Assembly: GCA_024305745.1 (NCBI GenBank)
Contig: JAHRBS010000004.1
Coordinates: 2,542,001 to 2,606,000, forward strand
Direction of reading: 5' to 3'
DNA length: 64,000 nucleotides
Origin: Polyporus tsugae
Taxonomy: Eukaryota > Basidiomycota > Agaricomycetes > Polyporales > Polyporaceae
Position 1 is the first letter of the stretch, and every line of letters starts with the position of its first letter. The notes under the pieces were generated by a model. That model searched no databases, was not told where the DNA came from, and saw only the letters and a list, made by a program, of their open reading frames with translations. Positions 34,444-44,968 of this stretch are shown here, piece by piece. Both the position numbers and the translations under genes were made by a program.

Positions 34444-34903
34444 GGTGGGTATGCGCGTGAAAGGAAGGGGGTGGCGCGCGGAGGAGATGGGAGGAGGGGG
34501 TGCGCGTGGTTAGAGAGTAAGGAGCTGCTGCAGGCGCCTGACGCGAATGTGGCTGCGAGTTCAACAGCTCGCGTATTTTGTCGCGTAGCACACGTGATCG
34601 CTTCCTCGCACAATCATCATCATGAGTCTGCCTCCGAGTCTGAGTCGTTGCTTCCCTCTACGAAGTCGACTCTGGCTTCCACAGGCCATTCCTCCCCTCC
34701 AGATGTATCGCGCAGGTTTATATATTGTTCAGGTTGCATAAAATCGACCCCACCCTGCTCCGTCCAGCCCACCACCAAGGCTTTTCGTCCTCTTGCCATC
34801 GATAACTCGTGTGTGTGTGTGTGTGGTGCTAGAGGCCGAGAAACGTGAGTCGTCAATCTATTATCCTTGTGAGAGAAGAGTCTCACCGGGGGAGATCGCC
34901 CCT
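34444..34903. other. HST promoter region with a short acidic ORF
   Basis: About 460 bases between two minus-strand genes. It includes a GT microsatellite (34809-34825) and an ATG-led 59-residue minus-strand frame (34620-34799) that ends GSNDSDSEADS. The frame has no recognised family and is not called as a gene. Confidence 0.35.
34809..34825. repeat. GT dinucleotide microsatellite
   Basis: About eight GT units in the spacer between the methyltransferase and sirtuin genes. Simple-sequence repeat without other context. Confidence 0.8.
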
Positions 34904-35866
34904 TCACGTGTCTTTACGACGGATTAGGAACACATAGTGCTGCACAACCGGAGCGTATGCGCTACCCTCCATCCCGGTCGGCGCATCTATCGTGACGACC
35001 CTTTCCACATCCCAGTATCTGGCTGCGTGTAACGGCGAAGCATCGTCCCTTTGCCCCGAACAGGACAGGAATGGGAAGCGATTTGAGGAGAAGGTCAGAG
35101 CAACCCACAAGCCTCCCGGACGAACCAACGACGCAAGATGTACGGCCAGAAGCTCCACAGGAGGTATGCTCAGCTTCCGGCCTTTCTGCGCCGCCATAAT
35201 CTCCTTCAGAACCGGATGGAGACTTGGGTCCGGGCTGCTGTACGAGACATCCTCCGCGCACGAGATGGCGTCCGATGTGCTCTTGTCGACGACGAGGTCA
35301 AAGGTGCATCCCTCCCCACCAATATCCAATGCAGCCTCCAGCTCCCTCCACTTCAAAGCGTCCGCGCAGATCCACTGCACCCCAGTCCCCGACCCACTTA
35401 CCGCAAGCATCGCCTCCTTCTCCCGCTCTTTCGCGACCAATTTTTCCGCGAAGTCCACGTTCACAATCGCCCGTTCGTCTGCCTGGGGTCCATATACGTC
35501 CCGATAGAGTTCCTGGATCCGTTCCGATAGAGACGACGTCCCCGCGCCGATGTGTAGGAGACGGGCCGGTCGGGATGGTATAGGGACGCGGGGATCTAGG
35601 AGATGCGACCGAAGGTGAGGAAGGATAGTATCTGAGCCATCCCCTAGCCATTCGAAATGCGATTCATTTTCAAATCGCGCATTCCAATAGGACTGCAGCT
35701 CGTAATCCGGAGGCATGTCGAGGTCAAGAGGGAGATGGATGGAGGCGGAGAAATGCGTGGAGCGCCTAGGAGATACGAGCAGGAGATCATATTTTCTCAA
35801 GCCGCGCGTTGCAAATGCATATCTGAGGCATCGCTGACCCGCCATAAGCATGGTGCCGTTGTGCAT
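34904..35866 (-). CDS. class I SAM-dependent methyltransferase, METTL12/METTL13-like
   Basis: Probable protein lysine methyltransferase. Uninterrupted frame of 320 residues, unusual in this intron-rich window. The core starts at about residue 50 with MPPDYELQSYWNARFENE, the typical start of the METTL13/EFM family (YW-x-RF). SAM motif I is LLHIGAGTSSLSERI, motif II is IVNVDFAEKLV, and motif IV is FDLVVDKSTSDAI, with DKxTxD typical of this family. GGLWVALTFSSNRFPFL and VQHYVFLIRRKD close the fold. The first 49 residues are rich in Arg, Leu and Ser with few acids (QRCLRYAFATRGLRKYD), which suggests a mitochondrial presequence if translation starts at 35866. Starting at the internal Met would give a cytosolic enzyme. 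The target protein is unknown. Confidence 0.75.
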   Translation of the reverse strand: MHNGTMLMAGQRCLRYAFATRGLRKYDLLLVSPRRSTHFSASIHLPLDLDMPPDYELQSYWNARFENESHFEWLGDGSDTILPHLRSHLLDPRVPIPSRPARLLHIGAGTSSLSERIQELYRDVYGPQADERAIVNVDFAEKLVAKEREKEAMLAVSGSGTGVQWICADALKWRELEAALDIGGEGCTFDLVVDKSTSDAISCAEDVSYSSPDPSLHPVLKEIMAAQKGRKLSIPPVELLAVHLASLVRPGGLWVALTFSSNRFPFLSCSGQRDDASPLHAARYWDVERVVTIDAPTGMEGSAYAPVVQHYVFLIRRKDT

Positions 35867-36036
35867 GGCTGGAGGAGTAGGGAGTGGTGGGAGGCTCCAC
35901 TTCAGATTCAGGAGCTTTAGACTTAAGCTTTAAACTACGCGTACGATTGGCACGGGACCCCATGGAACGCGATTTAAACAGTCCAACGCCACACGTATGT
36001 TATGGGGTATTACTGGGCAACTATGTACAAATACTT

Positions 36037-37182
36037 TCAGGGCCAGAGCCTGACATCCCGCTCGGAGGTGGGAGTGCGCTCGTAATAGTGGATACCGGCA
36101 ATAGGCGAGCAAGACGAGTTGGTGGTCGAGTCGATGGTCTTGAAGTTGCCGAATTGCTCCTAGACACGTCGTCAGCAATCGCTTCTGCAACAAAGCCCAT
36201 CAGAGTACACTCACAGTGCCCACGACGTGGTTGAAGTACCACACCTCCTGGAGGACGGTTCCGTTCGAGCCGCAGCCAAGGTAGGGGATTGCGCCGGTCT
36301 GTGCTTTCAGGGCGCCCTGGATCTGCCCCAGAGAGTAGGTAGTCTTGTTCGACGGGAGGATGCCAGAGGCGGCGAGCATGTCGAACGTGGGGAACATCTT
36401 GAACGCGCGCACGACAGCGTCGAAGAAGTCCACGACATCCTGGTTCTTCTTGTAGTCGGGGCCATAGCACGCAACATCGAACGTGGACGTGCAGGTAGCG
36501 TGCTTGGAGAACTGCAGCAGAGATTCAATATTGTACGTAGCAGGGCGAGGATGGAGTACGGCGTACCTCATGTCCCCAGAAACCGCTGTTGATGCTACCT
36601 TGGCTGACCCAGTACTTGTTCACTGAACGGGGTAATATGTCAGTCCAAGTTGCGAAGTCGAGACGTGAATGGTCCCATACTGTACTCCAGGAGATCCAGC
36701 CGACCAAACTCGGCAACGAAGGTTTCGATACCAGGGCCCGTGTACGGGGGCACGGGAGTACCGTCGGGCAGATGAGCGGGGGGGGTAGGGTCATACTGGC
36801 GTGACAGGTCGCAGTACTGCTCGTAAGAACTGTACCAGCGGTAAGTGCCCGAACTCAAAGATCCTAACACATGCGCGCAAAACGCTCACCCATCACAGTT
36901 GTCTGGCCAGAGACCGTGGATAGTCCAGCTGTCCTTGGGCAACAGCTGACCGCGCTTCTCAAAGCCAGTGTAGGTGTCCCAGAACTGGGTCTGAAGGACC
37001 AAGCCACCGGGGGTCGGCGAGCAGCACGTGTTGCGGATGGCAGTGGTGTTCTCGCAAGAGTAGGTGATAGGCTCGCTGGCGCAGGCCGTGATGTTGGGGT
37101 ACGTCCTTGGAAGAGAGAAGAACGAGGCACTCGCGCCCTGGACGGCGAGGAGAGCGGAGACGAGACCAAACGCAGCTGCCAT
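36037..37182 (-). CDS. secreted ribonuclease T2
   Basis: Secreted or vacuolar acid endoribonuclease of the T2 family, degrading RNA to 2',3'-cyclic phosphates. The ATG at 37182 opens a signal peptide (MAAAFGLVSALLAVQGASA). The first active-site region CAS1 is SWTIHGLWPDNCDG and the second, CAS2, is FWGHEFSKHATC; both catalytic His and the Glu/Lys pair are present. Many cysteines (CASEPITYSCENT, NTCCSPTPGG) fit the fungal five-disulfide fold. Five exons are joined by GT-AG introns. The stop at 36037-36039 follows SERDVRLWP, well after the usual end of the catalytic domain. A TATA box lies 59 bases upstream of the ATG. Family assignment is firm; localisation is inferred from the signal peptide. 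Confidence 0.93.
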
Positions 37183-37240
37183 GTCGGACTACTTCGGTGT
37201 GCGGAAGGGCGACGCCGAGAGTGAATCCTGTGTTGAGAGC

Positions 37241-37246
37241 TTTATA
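37241..37246 (-). promoter_or_regulatory. TATA box of the RNase T2 gene
   Basis: TATAAA on the minus strand (in the context GTCTATAAAGCTC), 59 bases upstream of the ATG at 37182. The short spacing implies a leader of about 30 bases. Confidence 0.55.
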
Positions 37247-37747
37247 GACGGGGGATAGCGTCGACCATAACGAACGTGCTATCTCATGCCGTGAGTGATC
37301 CACATGCAAAGGAACACCGACGACGCGCATCCAGTGCGCATCAGCCAACCGGAGCCACCCATCACGCGTCGAGGCTGTCTCCGGTGACGACGCAACGACG
37401 ACGACTGAAGTGCCTGAATGTGTTGATCACGGAAGTCGGGCGAACGTGGACGAACGTTGGGGAAATATTTCTGTTTTGGCTGCTAAAAAAAATCAGTATC
37501 ATCCGTTCTGTGTATCTTTTTAGTCGGCGGGTTGTGTGGCCCAGGTGCCATGGCCTGCGTGGAAGAGCGCGGCTGTCGATCGCACGGGTGTGGGTTGCCC
37601 CTGGCGCCCAGTCACTAGTCACTTGTCACTTAGGATGCATGAAGGCCTTTCGAACCGGGTCTTGTCATGTCGGCAATGCCCCTTGAATATACATATGATT
37701 GCTGTCGGATTGGTGGGGCTTGTCTTGCACCCATTCGTCTCGGTGGT

Positions 37748-37771
37748 GAAGCTTGAAGCTTGAAGCTTGAG
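37748..37771. repeat. 7-base direct repeat, three copies
   Basis: Three and a half adjacent copies of TGAAGCT, each creating a HindIII-type AAGCTT junction, in the RNase T2 upstream region. Function unknown. Confidence 0.7.
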
Positions 37772-38104
37772 GTGCGAGTTGAGGCTACCAGCCGGCCGGG
37801 ACTCACATTGACATCGTAGTTTTGTGGGGTTTGAGCCGGCGTGAATGAACAATGCATGAGAAGTACATAATACACTGTAAATCGATGTCATAGTGCACTC
37901 CCGAATGGTCGAGATGCATGGCCAGGGACCGAGGTTTGGAGTAACTGCTAACCAGCGGGAATTGGGGCTGTGTCACCGGGAAAGAGCCAGAAGATCGGGA
38001 GACAGTCGGAGACCAGGCAGGAGCAACAAGACTAGGGGCATATCGGTGCGCACGTACTGACCACGGTTTGTCCAGATCTGAAAAGCGCCTTGCGAGAGAC
38101 GTAT

Positions 38105-40141
38105 CTAGACATCGGCCCAACCTCCTTCATCAAGCTTGTAAGATGCTTCACTCTCCGGTTTGTCCGGACTATCCACAAGTTTGGCGACGCGCTCTTCAGC
38201 GCGACCTAGAGCCATAACGTGACGAAATGGTTCAGCAACCCGCGACATCAAGACGCAAAAACTTAAAGGTGCAACCTTTTCTGAGGAACATTCGAGTTGC
38301 GGAGGCGTGTGAGAGGATATGGCCTCCGATAGGCTTCAACGCCCCACCGGCGACAAATGTCATGGTTGCTCCCGGATCGGCTATGCAACTTGGTAAGCGT
38401 CGCATCCACGACTCAGAAAACTTCCAGGAAGACTTACATTGCACTTGGTTGGTTATCAGAATCGCAATCTGGTCAAGTCCCTTCATGAGCACTGCCAACG
38501 GACCGAGAAAGCAAGAACTCTACGTTATACTCCTCGGAGAGTTTGCTCAGTTTCGATAACATCTAATAAACATCAATGAGTATTGACGCTTACGCCGACA
38601 TGAGACGTACTAACCTGAGCAAGCTGATTACGGGGAAGCACCGTTAGAACGCACATCATCATACAAGTTGCCCTTTACCTTCTGCTGACGTTCACTTAGT
38701 TCACCTCTGCCAGAGAAGTCGGTTCGAAACAGCGCCATGATACTGTCAACGATCTGAAAAGTGTTGAAGACCCCATTTGATGCTAAATTGCAGATGACCT
38801 ACTAGGAGTCTAAAGTCCTTGTCTTCTGCGAAGCGTATGGAACACTCGTTAATGAGTTCCATCTAGTTGAAAGACATGTCAACTTGGCTAGCCCGAGCGT
38901 CATGAAAGAACCGTTACTTGATGCTCGCTGTTGTGCGCTCGGGCTATTGCTTCCAGGTTGGGTCAATGAATCTCTAGCATGTGTAGTAGATCTTCACCAT
39001 AGAGAATGTTCTCCAGGGCCATATCACCGTCGACTGTGCAATATGCATCAGAGTGAGTGTTGTGAACGGGCTCGGCGTGCAGGCGAATTTCGCACCTCCG
39101 AAGCGATCAGCGATAGACCGAATACGAGCGGGGCGGAAGGTGCCTTCTGTGTCTATGTATGCGACCTGAAATGCGGTGGTAAGATGCCGAAAAATCTCTG
39201 GAGTAAAATGAACTCCCCTTTCCCGATGCGCCACCCATATCGGAAGGCAGCTGTGTAACGACGCTCATCGTGTGCGCTAGTTGCGTCTTTCCAGTTCTGA
39301 ACTCTCCGTAAACTGCGATGAATGTCAGCAGCATTTCAAGTGGAAGCCCAGACAAACGCACCTTCGGTGATAGATTGAGACATTATGCCACCTACAACGT
39401 GTAAGTGACGAGTTTCGAGGAGAAACTAAGACGTTTACCCCCTAGCGCCGTATCCACGGCTTTACTTCCGGTGCTGATAAACAACACCCTTTTCCTTTTC
39501 TCTTGTACCTCCAGCCCGGTGGCAAAGGATGAACCCTGGTACGTCGTTATGTAGTACAAACCGCATATATGCATATGTATTGATTCAAGTTACCAGAACT
39601 TTGTGAGCCGCTTCCTAGAAAAAGTGAACGATTGGGGGGGGGTCAAGTCATCATGATCGTTTCTACCCACCTTGATCTTCTCGACTTTAGCTTCCGACAT
39701 TCCCTACAAGAGGAGGGTCGAGCACCATGAGAAACGATAATGGGTCAGGTCAAAACGACTTACCTTGATTTTCAGCATCTGTCTCCGAGTTGTCATGTTC
39801 ACGCCAGATATGGTATTGATGGCAGCGGCCTTCAGAAATCTCAGCGGGCGGGCGGTCGTCTACATGGGATGGACTCAAGACCTTCAGTTTCAATATGTCT
39901 TGCACGTTGATGCCCTGAAGCCTTCCCATCAGTCACCGTAAGCCTAATAGCGTATGGGAAGCCATGCATGTTGTTGTAGCTCATCGACGCTGTCGAAATA
40001 CGGTCCCTACCAAACAAATAGTCACTATATGCGCTGCATAGAACCAATCCGTCAAAGGGTACCTACCTCGTCGATGTCCTCGCCAGGCGGACTAGGCGGA
40101 CGAGAGGTAGCAACACTTTGTGAGGGAGCACGGCGAACCAT
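38105..40141 (-). CDS. DMC1: meiotic RecA-family recombinase DMC1
   Basis: Strand-exchange ATPase for meiotic interhomologue recombination. The ATG at 40141 gives [21 protein letters not shown] can trace about 19 exons to the stop at 38105. In order these give [63 protein letters not shown], Walker [46 protein letters not shown], Walker [55 protein letters not shown] and the C-terminus [12 protein letters not shown]. Every piece matches the DMC1/RAD51 fold, with the DMC1-type [11 protein letters not shown] and [10 protein letters not shown]. It includes a 9-base microexon (LAQ). Two introns lack a GT donor: 39915-39967 begins GC and 39166-39217 begins GG. The protein is otherwise undamaged, with no internal stop in any exon. 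Either splicing is unusual, the assembly has an error, or the gene has just begun to decay. Confidence 0.9.
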
Positions 40142-40575
40142 GTGTGGCAGGGTTTAGAGGTGAGAAGTGAGAGCCTGAAGAGTGCTGAGGGCAAGAGTCA
40201 GAAAACTCGCGAGAGGTCGGGAGTACTGTGCGCCACGAGAGAAGCCACGTGATCGCGATTAGTCACGTAAGCACGGCAGGCCATGAGTGAAACTAGTGAA
40301 GACAGAAGGTGGGTAGAGAAAGCTAACACAAGTCAAGCGAGTCGCCTCAGATTAGGACAATGCGCCGCGGTGCTGTCGTTTCAGCGTGGTCTGTGGCCCT
40401 GGGAGGGAAGTATTGGATGCAATATGGATTAGTGCGAACGACTACCACCGTGACACCCTGGATTCCGGGACTGCCAGCGAGTCGGAGTGGCTTGATGAGG
40501 CCAAATTATCAAATCAATAAGTGCAATACATCGCGTGGCCAGATCACCATGGAAGGGAAGGCAGCAAGGTAAGAC
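40142..40575. other. DMC1 promoter and 3' end of BDP1
   Basis: About 435 bases between two minus-strand genes. No clear element seen. Confidence 0.35.
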
Positions 40576-42724
40576 TCAAGTATAATCTATACCGATCTCG
40601 TCTTTGTCGATCTCGTCTATCTCTCCTACAATCTCAACGTCGGCATCGCGTACACTTGGTGTCCGACTCTTCTTCCGCACGGCTCGTGGTGAAGAGCTAG
40701 TCGGCTCGTCTACTTGCAATTCTGCGGATCGCACTGGAGTCGGTGCTCGTATCTCCGGGGTCGGGCCAGAGAAATCCTTCCCAGTCATACGAGCCAACGT
40801 CGCAATGTCTAACGAAATGGTCATCAGTTTGCGATGATAGAAGTATATTCGGGTGAGAACATACCGTATGGTTTTCGATTGCTGAGACAGAAAGTTATAC
40901 GTGCCGGGCTTTTCTTATCCTCGGCTTTGAACTTGTTCTTGCACGCCTTGCGATCCCGACCAGGTAGAACATATGAGATCAGTTCATAGTTCTCACCAAA
41001 CTGTGACAAAGCCTAATGTCGACTTCAACAAAGATAGAGCGGCGGGCGAGGAGGGAAAGGACTGACGTCGAAGAACAACTCTGTCTCTTCGGCACTCCAA
41101 CGCGAACCGCGGGCCTTCTTGCTGTATGTCGACGAGTTAACGAACTTCGTGAAGTCGGACTCCTCCACGTGCGTGTAATCCTCCGTGTGATGTTCCTCGT
41201 CTCGGTTTACGAACAACGAATCCTCGTCAATGATGGTTTCGCCGTTCGCTCCAATACGGACTTGGACGTTGTATCTGCTGACCGCAAGATTCTCAGTGTA
41301 GTAGAAACCGTCCACGCCCGTGCCACCTCCATCGTCTGTTACGCCATCCGCTCGTCTCGTCGCGTCCCCATTTACGGCAGGAGTCCCCGAACGAGATGCA
41401 GACCCCGGATCTCCCGATTCTGCGGAGTCTCTCGGCTGAGAGTTCGGCGCAGCCCGAGCTGCACTTTCCTCCTCCTCGTCGAGATTCCTCCCATACTTCT
41501 TTGCCTCCATGATGGCCCTCATACGTGCCCGTTTATCCCGATTTGAGGTTCGCCAAGTAGCGTGGTTGCTCACGATCTGTGCGGCTCTGGTACTCACACG
41601 ACCCCTTCCGGTGTCGTCGCAGAGCGCAGCCATAGTCACAGCAGTAGGGTCCAGCTCTTCTCCCGGATCCGCCTCGGGGTCAAACGGAGGAATGGAAGGC
41701 TGGCGGACGCGTGCACGGTCGGACTTGGACTCAGAACCGGAGGGCCTCCGTTTCTTCGTCGGAGGTTCGGTCGTGTCCTCGTTGCCCTCAGCGATTTTCT
41801 TCTTTGAACGTCGCTTCTTGGGTGGGGCGGCGGACGCGCCATTACCTGCTGCTCTTCAAAGTTAACACAAACGTTCAATCATGACTCGGACACTCACATA
41901 AGGCGACATCTGCGTTCGGGCCGGCGCCCGAAATGTCTACCTCGGATTGCTTTCGTGAGGATCGTCGAGGCTTCGACTTCTTGGGGACGGGAGCATCCTC
42001 GATAGACATGGGTCCGCTATCTAGTGAATGGCCAGGAAACGGGACGCCCTGCGGCCCTAGCTCCACGGCACCCATAAGCTGGGGGTCGATCTGGGGGCCG
42101 TCGATGGGAAAATGCATGGCAGAGAGATGTTGGGGCAGAGGCGGAGGCATGGCACGGTAGTCATTGAAACCGGGGTCAGGGCCAGGTTCGGGAGGGCGGG
42201 GTGGTGCAGGAGCCATCTGCAGGGCAGACGGAGCGGAACTTCTGGAAGGCGGAGCGCGAGGTGTGTGTGGCGATGCGAGAGGGACCGGAAGGGCGTTGTG
42301 AGAGGAGAAGTATTGGGAGGAGCCAATGGTAGGGGGCATTCGGGATGAATTGCGGGCTGCAGGCGAGGCCACAGCCACGCTTGGAGCACGGACTAAGGTA
42401 GGGAATGGTTGGGGAGTCAAAGATTCTCTCGATCGAGGCGGGCCATCTTGGGGAGAGGGATTAGAATGATCAGGCTCGACCGGAAGTTTATGATAAACGA
42501 TGGACGGCGGGGGCATAGGAGGAACTTGTTGGCCGACATTGTCTTGTGACCGACTGGGCGGGGTAGCCTCAGGAAGAGCTGATGATTGACGAGATTCGGC
42601 ACCAGGACGGGGGCGCGGTCGTGCTACCGGCCGGAAGACGGTGCTACCCTTCTCTGTGGATTATTACCTTTAGGGGGACGAGTGAGATGGTCATGGCAGT
42701 TGACTCACGAACGCGTTGCGACAT
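40576..42724 (-). CDS. BDP1: TFIIIB subunit BDP1 (B'')
   Basis: Component of TFIIIB that recruits RNA polymerase III to tRNA, 5S and U6 genes. The first exon is short: ATG at 42724 encodes MSQRV, and a 60-base intron joins it to QKGSTVFRPVARPRPRPGA. A long Pro/Ser-rich N-terminus follows, then basic nuclear-localisation-like stretches (KKRRSKKKIAEG, TKKRRPSGS). The extended SANT region reads TFTKFVNSS-like in YTHVEESDFTKFVNSSTYSK, then RGSRWSAEETELFFD, ALSQFGENYELISYVLPGRD and RKACKNKFKAEDKKSP. The C-terminal exon is acidic and ends DKDEIGIDYT. SANT is diagnostic. About five introns and roughly 630 residues. It is divergent from the zinc-finger gene at 43259. Confidence 0.9.
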
Positions 42725-43258
42725 TGGCAAAGTACCAGTACCTCCTCGAAAGCCTCGTCACCTGTGTTCGAGTTCGCTGCGTTCAGTTGGGGCGCGACGG
42801 CGAATGGAGGTCAGAAAACAAGTAGTGCAGACTAAGCGCCCAATACCGGACCGTTTACTCAGGAGGCTCGGCACCAGCGCAGGTGGCGAACTCGAGCTAC
42901 TTACCCTTACCCTCCTCCTCCTTGTTTGTCCTGGGCACCCATTCAAGTCTCTACCCTGTCAGATATCTCTTGCAACCTCGATGCAACGCTCAGTGCACTT
43001 GCCTACCGGTCCCCAGCCAGCATGGGAGCTCCAAGAACTTGAAGCACCAACAGATGGAATACAGCTTAAAAGCGTGGCGGAAAGGTCGGTGTCTCGCGCA
43101 ACAATTGTGCACTCTGCTCAGATCAATCGTCTTGTTGGACCGTCTAATAATGCAGCCTTGTCCTGCTGCAGTCTCTAAGGCAATGTGAGTCTCTTCCCCT
43201 TCGGACACTTGTTTGGTAGCCTGACCTATGTACAGCACGCAATAAATGGGTTACCTCG
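42725..43258. other. divergent promoter region between BDP1 and the zinc-finger gene
   Basis: About 535 bases between two start codons pointing apart. Several open frames cross it without coding features. The region should carry both promoters. Confidence 0.45.
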
Positions 43259-44850
43259 ATGTTTCCGAGATTCTCTACCAAGACCCGAGGAAAAGCGGCG
43301 GAGATCACGCCCCCGCCCCATACCATCAAAGCTCATGGGAAGTATGATTTGCACATCGGACCTCACATATTCTCCGGTACTGCAATCTATGAAGTCCACT
43401 ACCTACCATCTGTGAACCACCAGTACAGCCCCCCCGAGGCACAATGTATGTTGCCAGCTCTTTGAAATCCATCCATTCAACGACAACATCTACAGCTACA
43501 CAACCAACGTCATTCTCCTCATTCTCTGCATTTCCAAATTACCCACAAGCGTCCCAATCCTCATCGTCCACCTCATCGTCATCCTATGTGACCCCGGCTC
43601 TTTCCTCCAGAGTCGCAACAGCTGCACAGACAGACCCCATCCTGGCGAATCTTCTCAATGCAGTCATCAACCGCACTGCGACCGCTGACCAGGTTAGGTT
43701 GCTGGGCGTTCTGGTACGTCAGCTGGAAGGCCTCCCGGAGCTTGAACCCTCAAATGTACCTCCGGCTGCTAGTCCGGCTGCATCACCTCCATTCAGGCCC
43801 GTTTCGCCAAAGCCCTTTGACATCATACTAGAATTTCACGAGAAACCGTCCGACAAGTGGATACTACCCCGAGGAGATACTTTCTGCGAGCGAGTGGGCG
43901 TTGCTGAGGGGGTCTGGGCTAGGTATGCCGATGTGATCGTCGCAACAACCATGACATCATCTGGTCCGCTCGCCGACCCATCTGGTGACCAGGCCGCCGA
44001 TACACCCACTCCAGAGGTCGTGAGCTTCCATTTCTCAAGGGTCTCACAATCCTTGTGGGAATTGCTCCTGGCTTGGGCTGGAGGCTTGCAAAAGATGGAA
44101 GAAAGCAAGGCAAAGCTCACAGAGATGGTGAGTACCCGCTTGATGCTCTAGAGTACCCGTTCACTGTAACCACAGGTGAAGACGAGTGCGCCTCAATCCT
44201 ACCTACAGCATCGTCTTCCAGAGGGCGAGCTGTTAGCTGAGGCCCAGAACGTGAGCGCATGACCATCAAATGCGGCCGCTCTCAAATTTCTGATAATTAA
44301 ATCCAGGCTGTTGCGCCGCCATATACGATGAAGTCCATCAAGCCTCCCGGGGCTGATAGCAATCGAGCAAAACGGAAATCGGTCTCCCGGAAGCCCACTC
44401 TCATAGTGTCTGATGCACCGATCCCTGCGGTAGTTAAGCCAGCACCGGTGAAACGACGACAGTCCCTGAAGGCAAAGCCGTCCGTGCCGCCAACCCCAAT
44501 TGCATGTCACGCTTGTGGCCAGACGGACGTGCCTTTGATGATGGGAGGAAGTAAGTCCATACTAAGGACCCTCCTGCGTGCATCCGTTTGAGATCGATTC
44601 TGCAGGATATTGCCGGACTTGCATAGATGTGGGCAAAGCGGTAGCTGATGTTCCTCAGGCTCCAACGGTGCGCGATAGCACGACGACCCCGCGTCCTCAG
44701 AAATACTTGTTCGTCCCAATGGACCCGCCTCGACAAAGCGTCCCCTTCGTGGTTTCTCGTAGTCAAAGCTCGGCACCTCCTGCATCGCTCACCGAGTCGA
44801 CTGTAACACAGCAATCAATACCGCCGTCAAACCCCGGTGCTTCAGGCTGA
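43259..44850 (+). CDS. nuclear-type protein with a short GATA-like Cys4 zinc finger
   Basis: Function unknown. The ATG at 43259 gives MFPRFSTKTRGKAAEITPPP and a conserved-looking segment (IKAHGKYDLHIGPHIFSGTA, IYEVHYLPSVNHQYSPPEAQ). A short intron then leads to a Ser-rich linker, a helix (DPILANLLNAVINRTATADQ) and the compact domain FDIILEFHEKPSDKWILPRG. Further on are a basic region (RAKRKSVSRKPTLIV) and, across an intron, CHACGQTDVPLMMGG-RYCRTC. This is a C-x2-C-x13-C-x2-C finger, shorter than a GATA finger but in the same style. The arrangement loosely resembles chromatin or histone-gene regulators of the Spt21/Ams2 kind; this is only a guess. The protein is near 400 residues and ends at 44850. 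Confidence 0.6.
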
Positions 44851-44968
44851 CGGCAATGGATGAATTCACGCCCTCAGTGTTCTACTACACGTTGGAATGA
44901 TATAGTAGCCGGTACAATGTATTATTACTATAATGATACAAGCATAGCATGATCGAAAACACTACGAC
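44851..44968. other. convergent 3' spacer
   Basis: Only 118 AT-rich bases (including attattactataatg) separate two converging stop codons, so the two 3' UTRs probably overlap. Confidence 0.5.

Larger units (their letters stand above)
37183..38104. other. RNase T2 promoter and 3' end of DMC1
   Basis: About 920 bases between two minus-strand genes. It contains the TATA element at 37241-37246 and a short tandem repeat at 37748-37771. Open frames are short and overlap each other; no gene seen. Confidence 0.4.

Noticed and set aside
38105..40141. calling DMC1 a pseudogene outright
   Set aside because: All exons are intact and in phase, and only two donors deviate; without transcript data a coding call with a caveat is safer.
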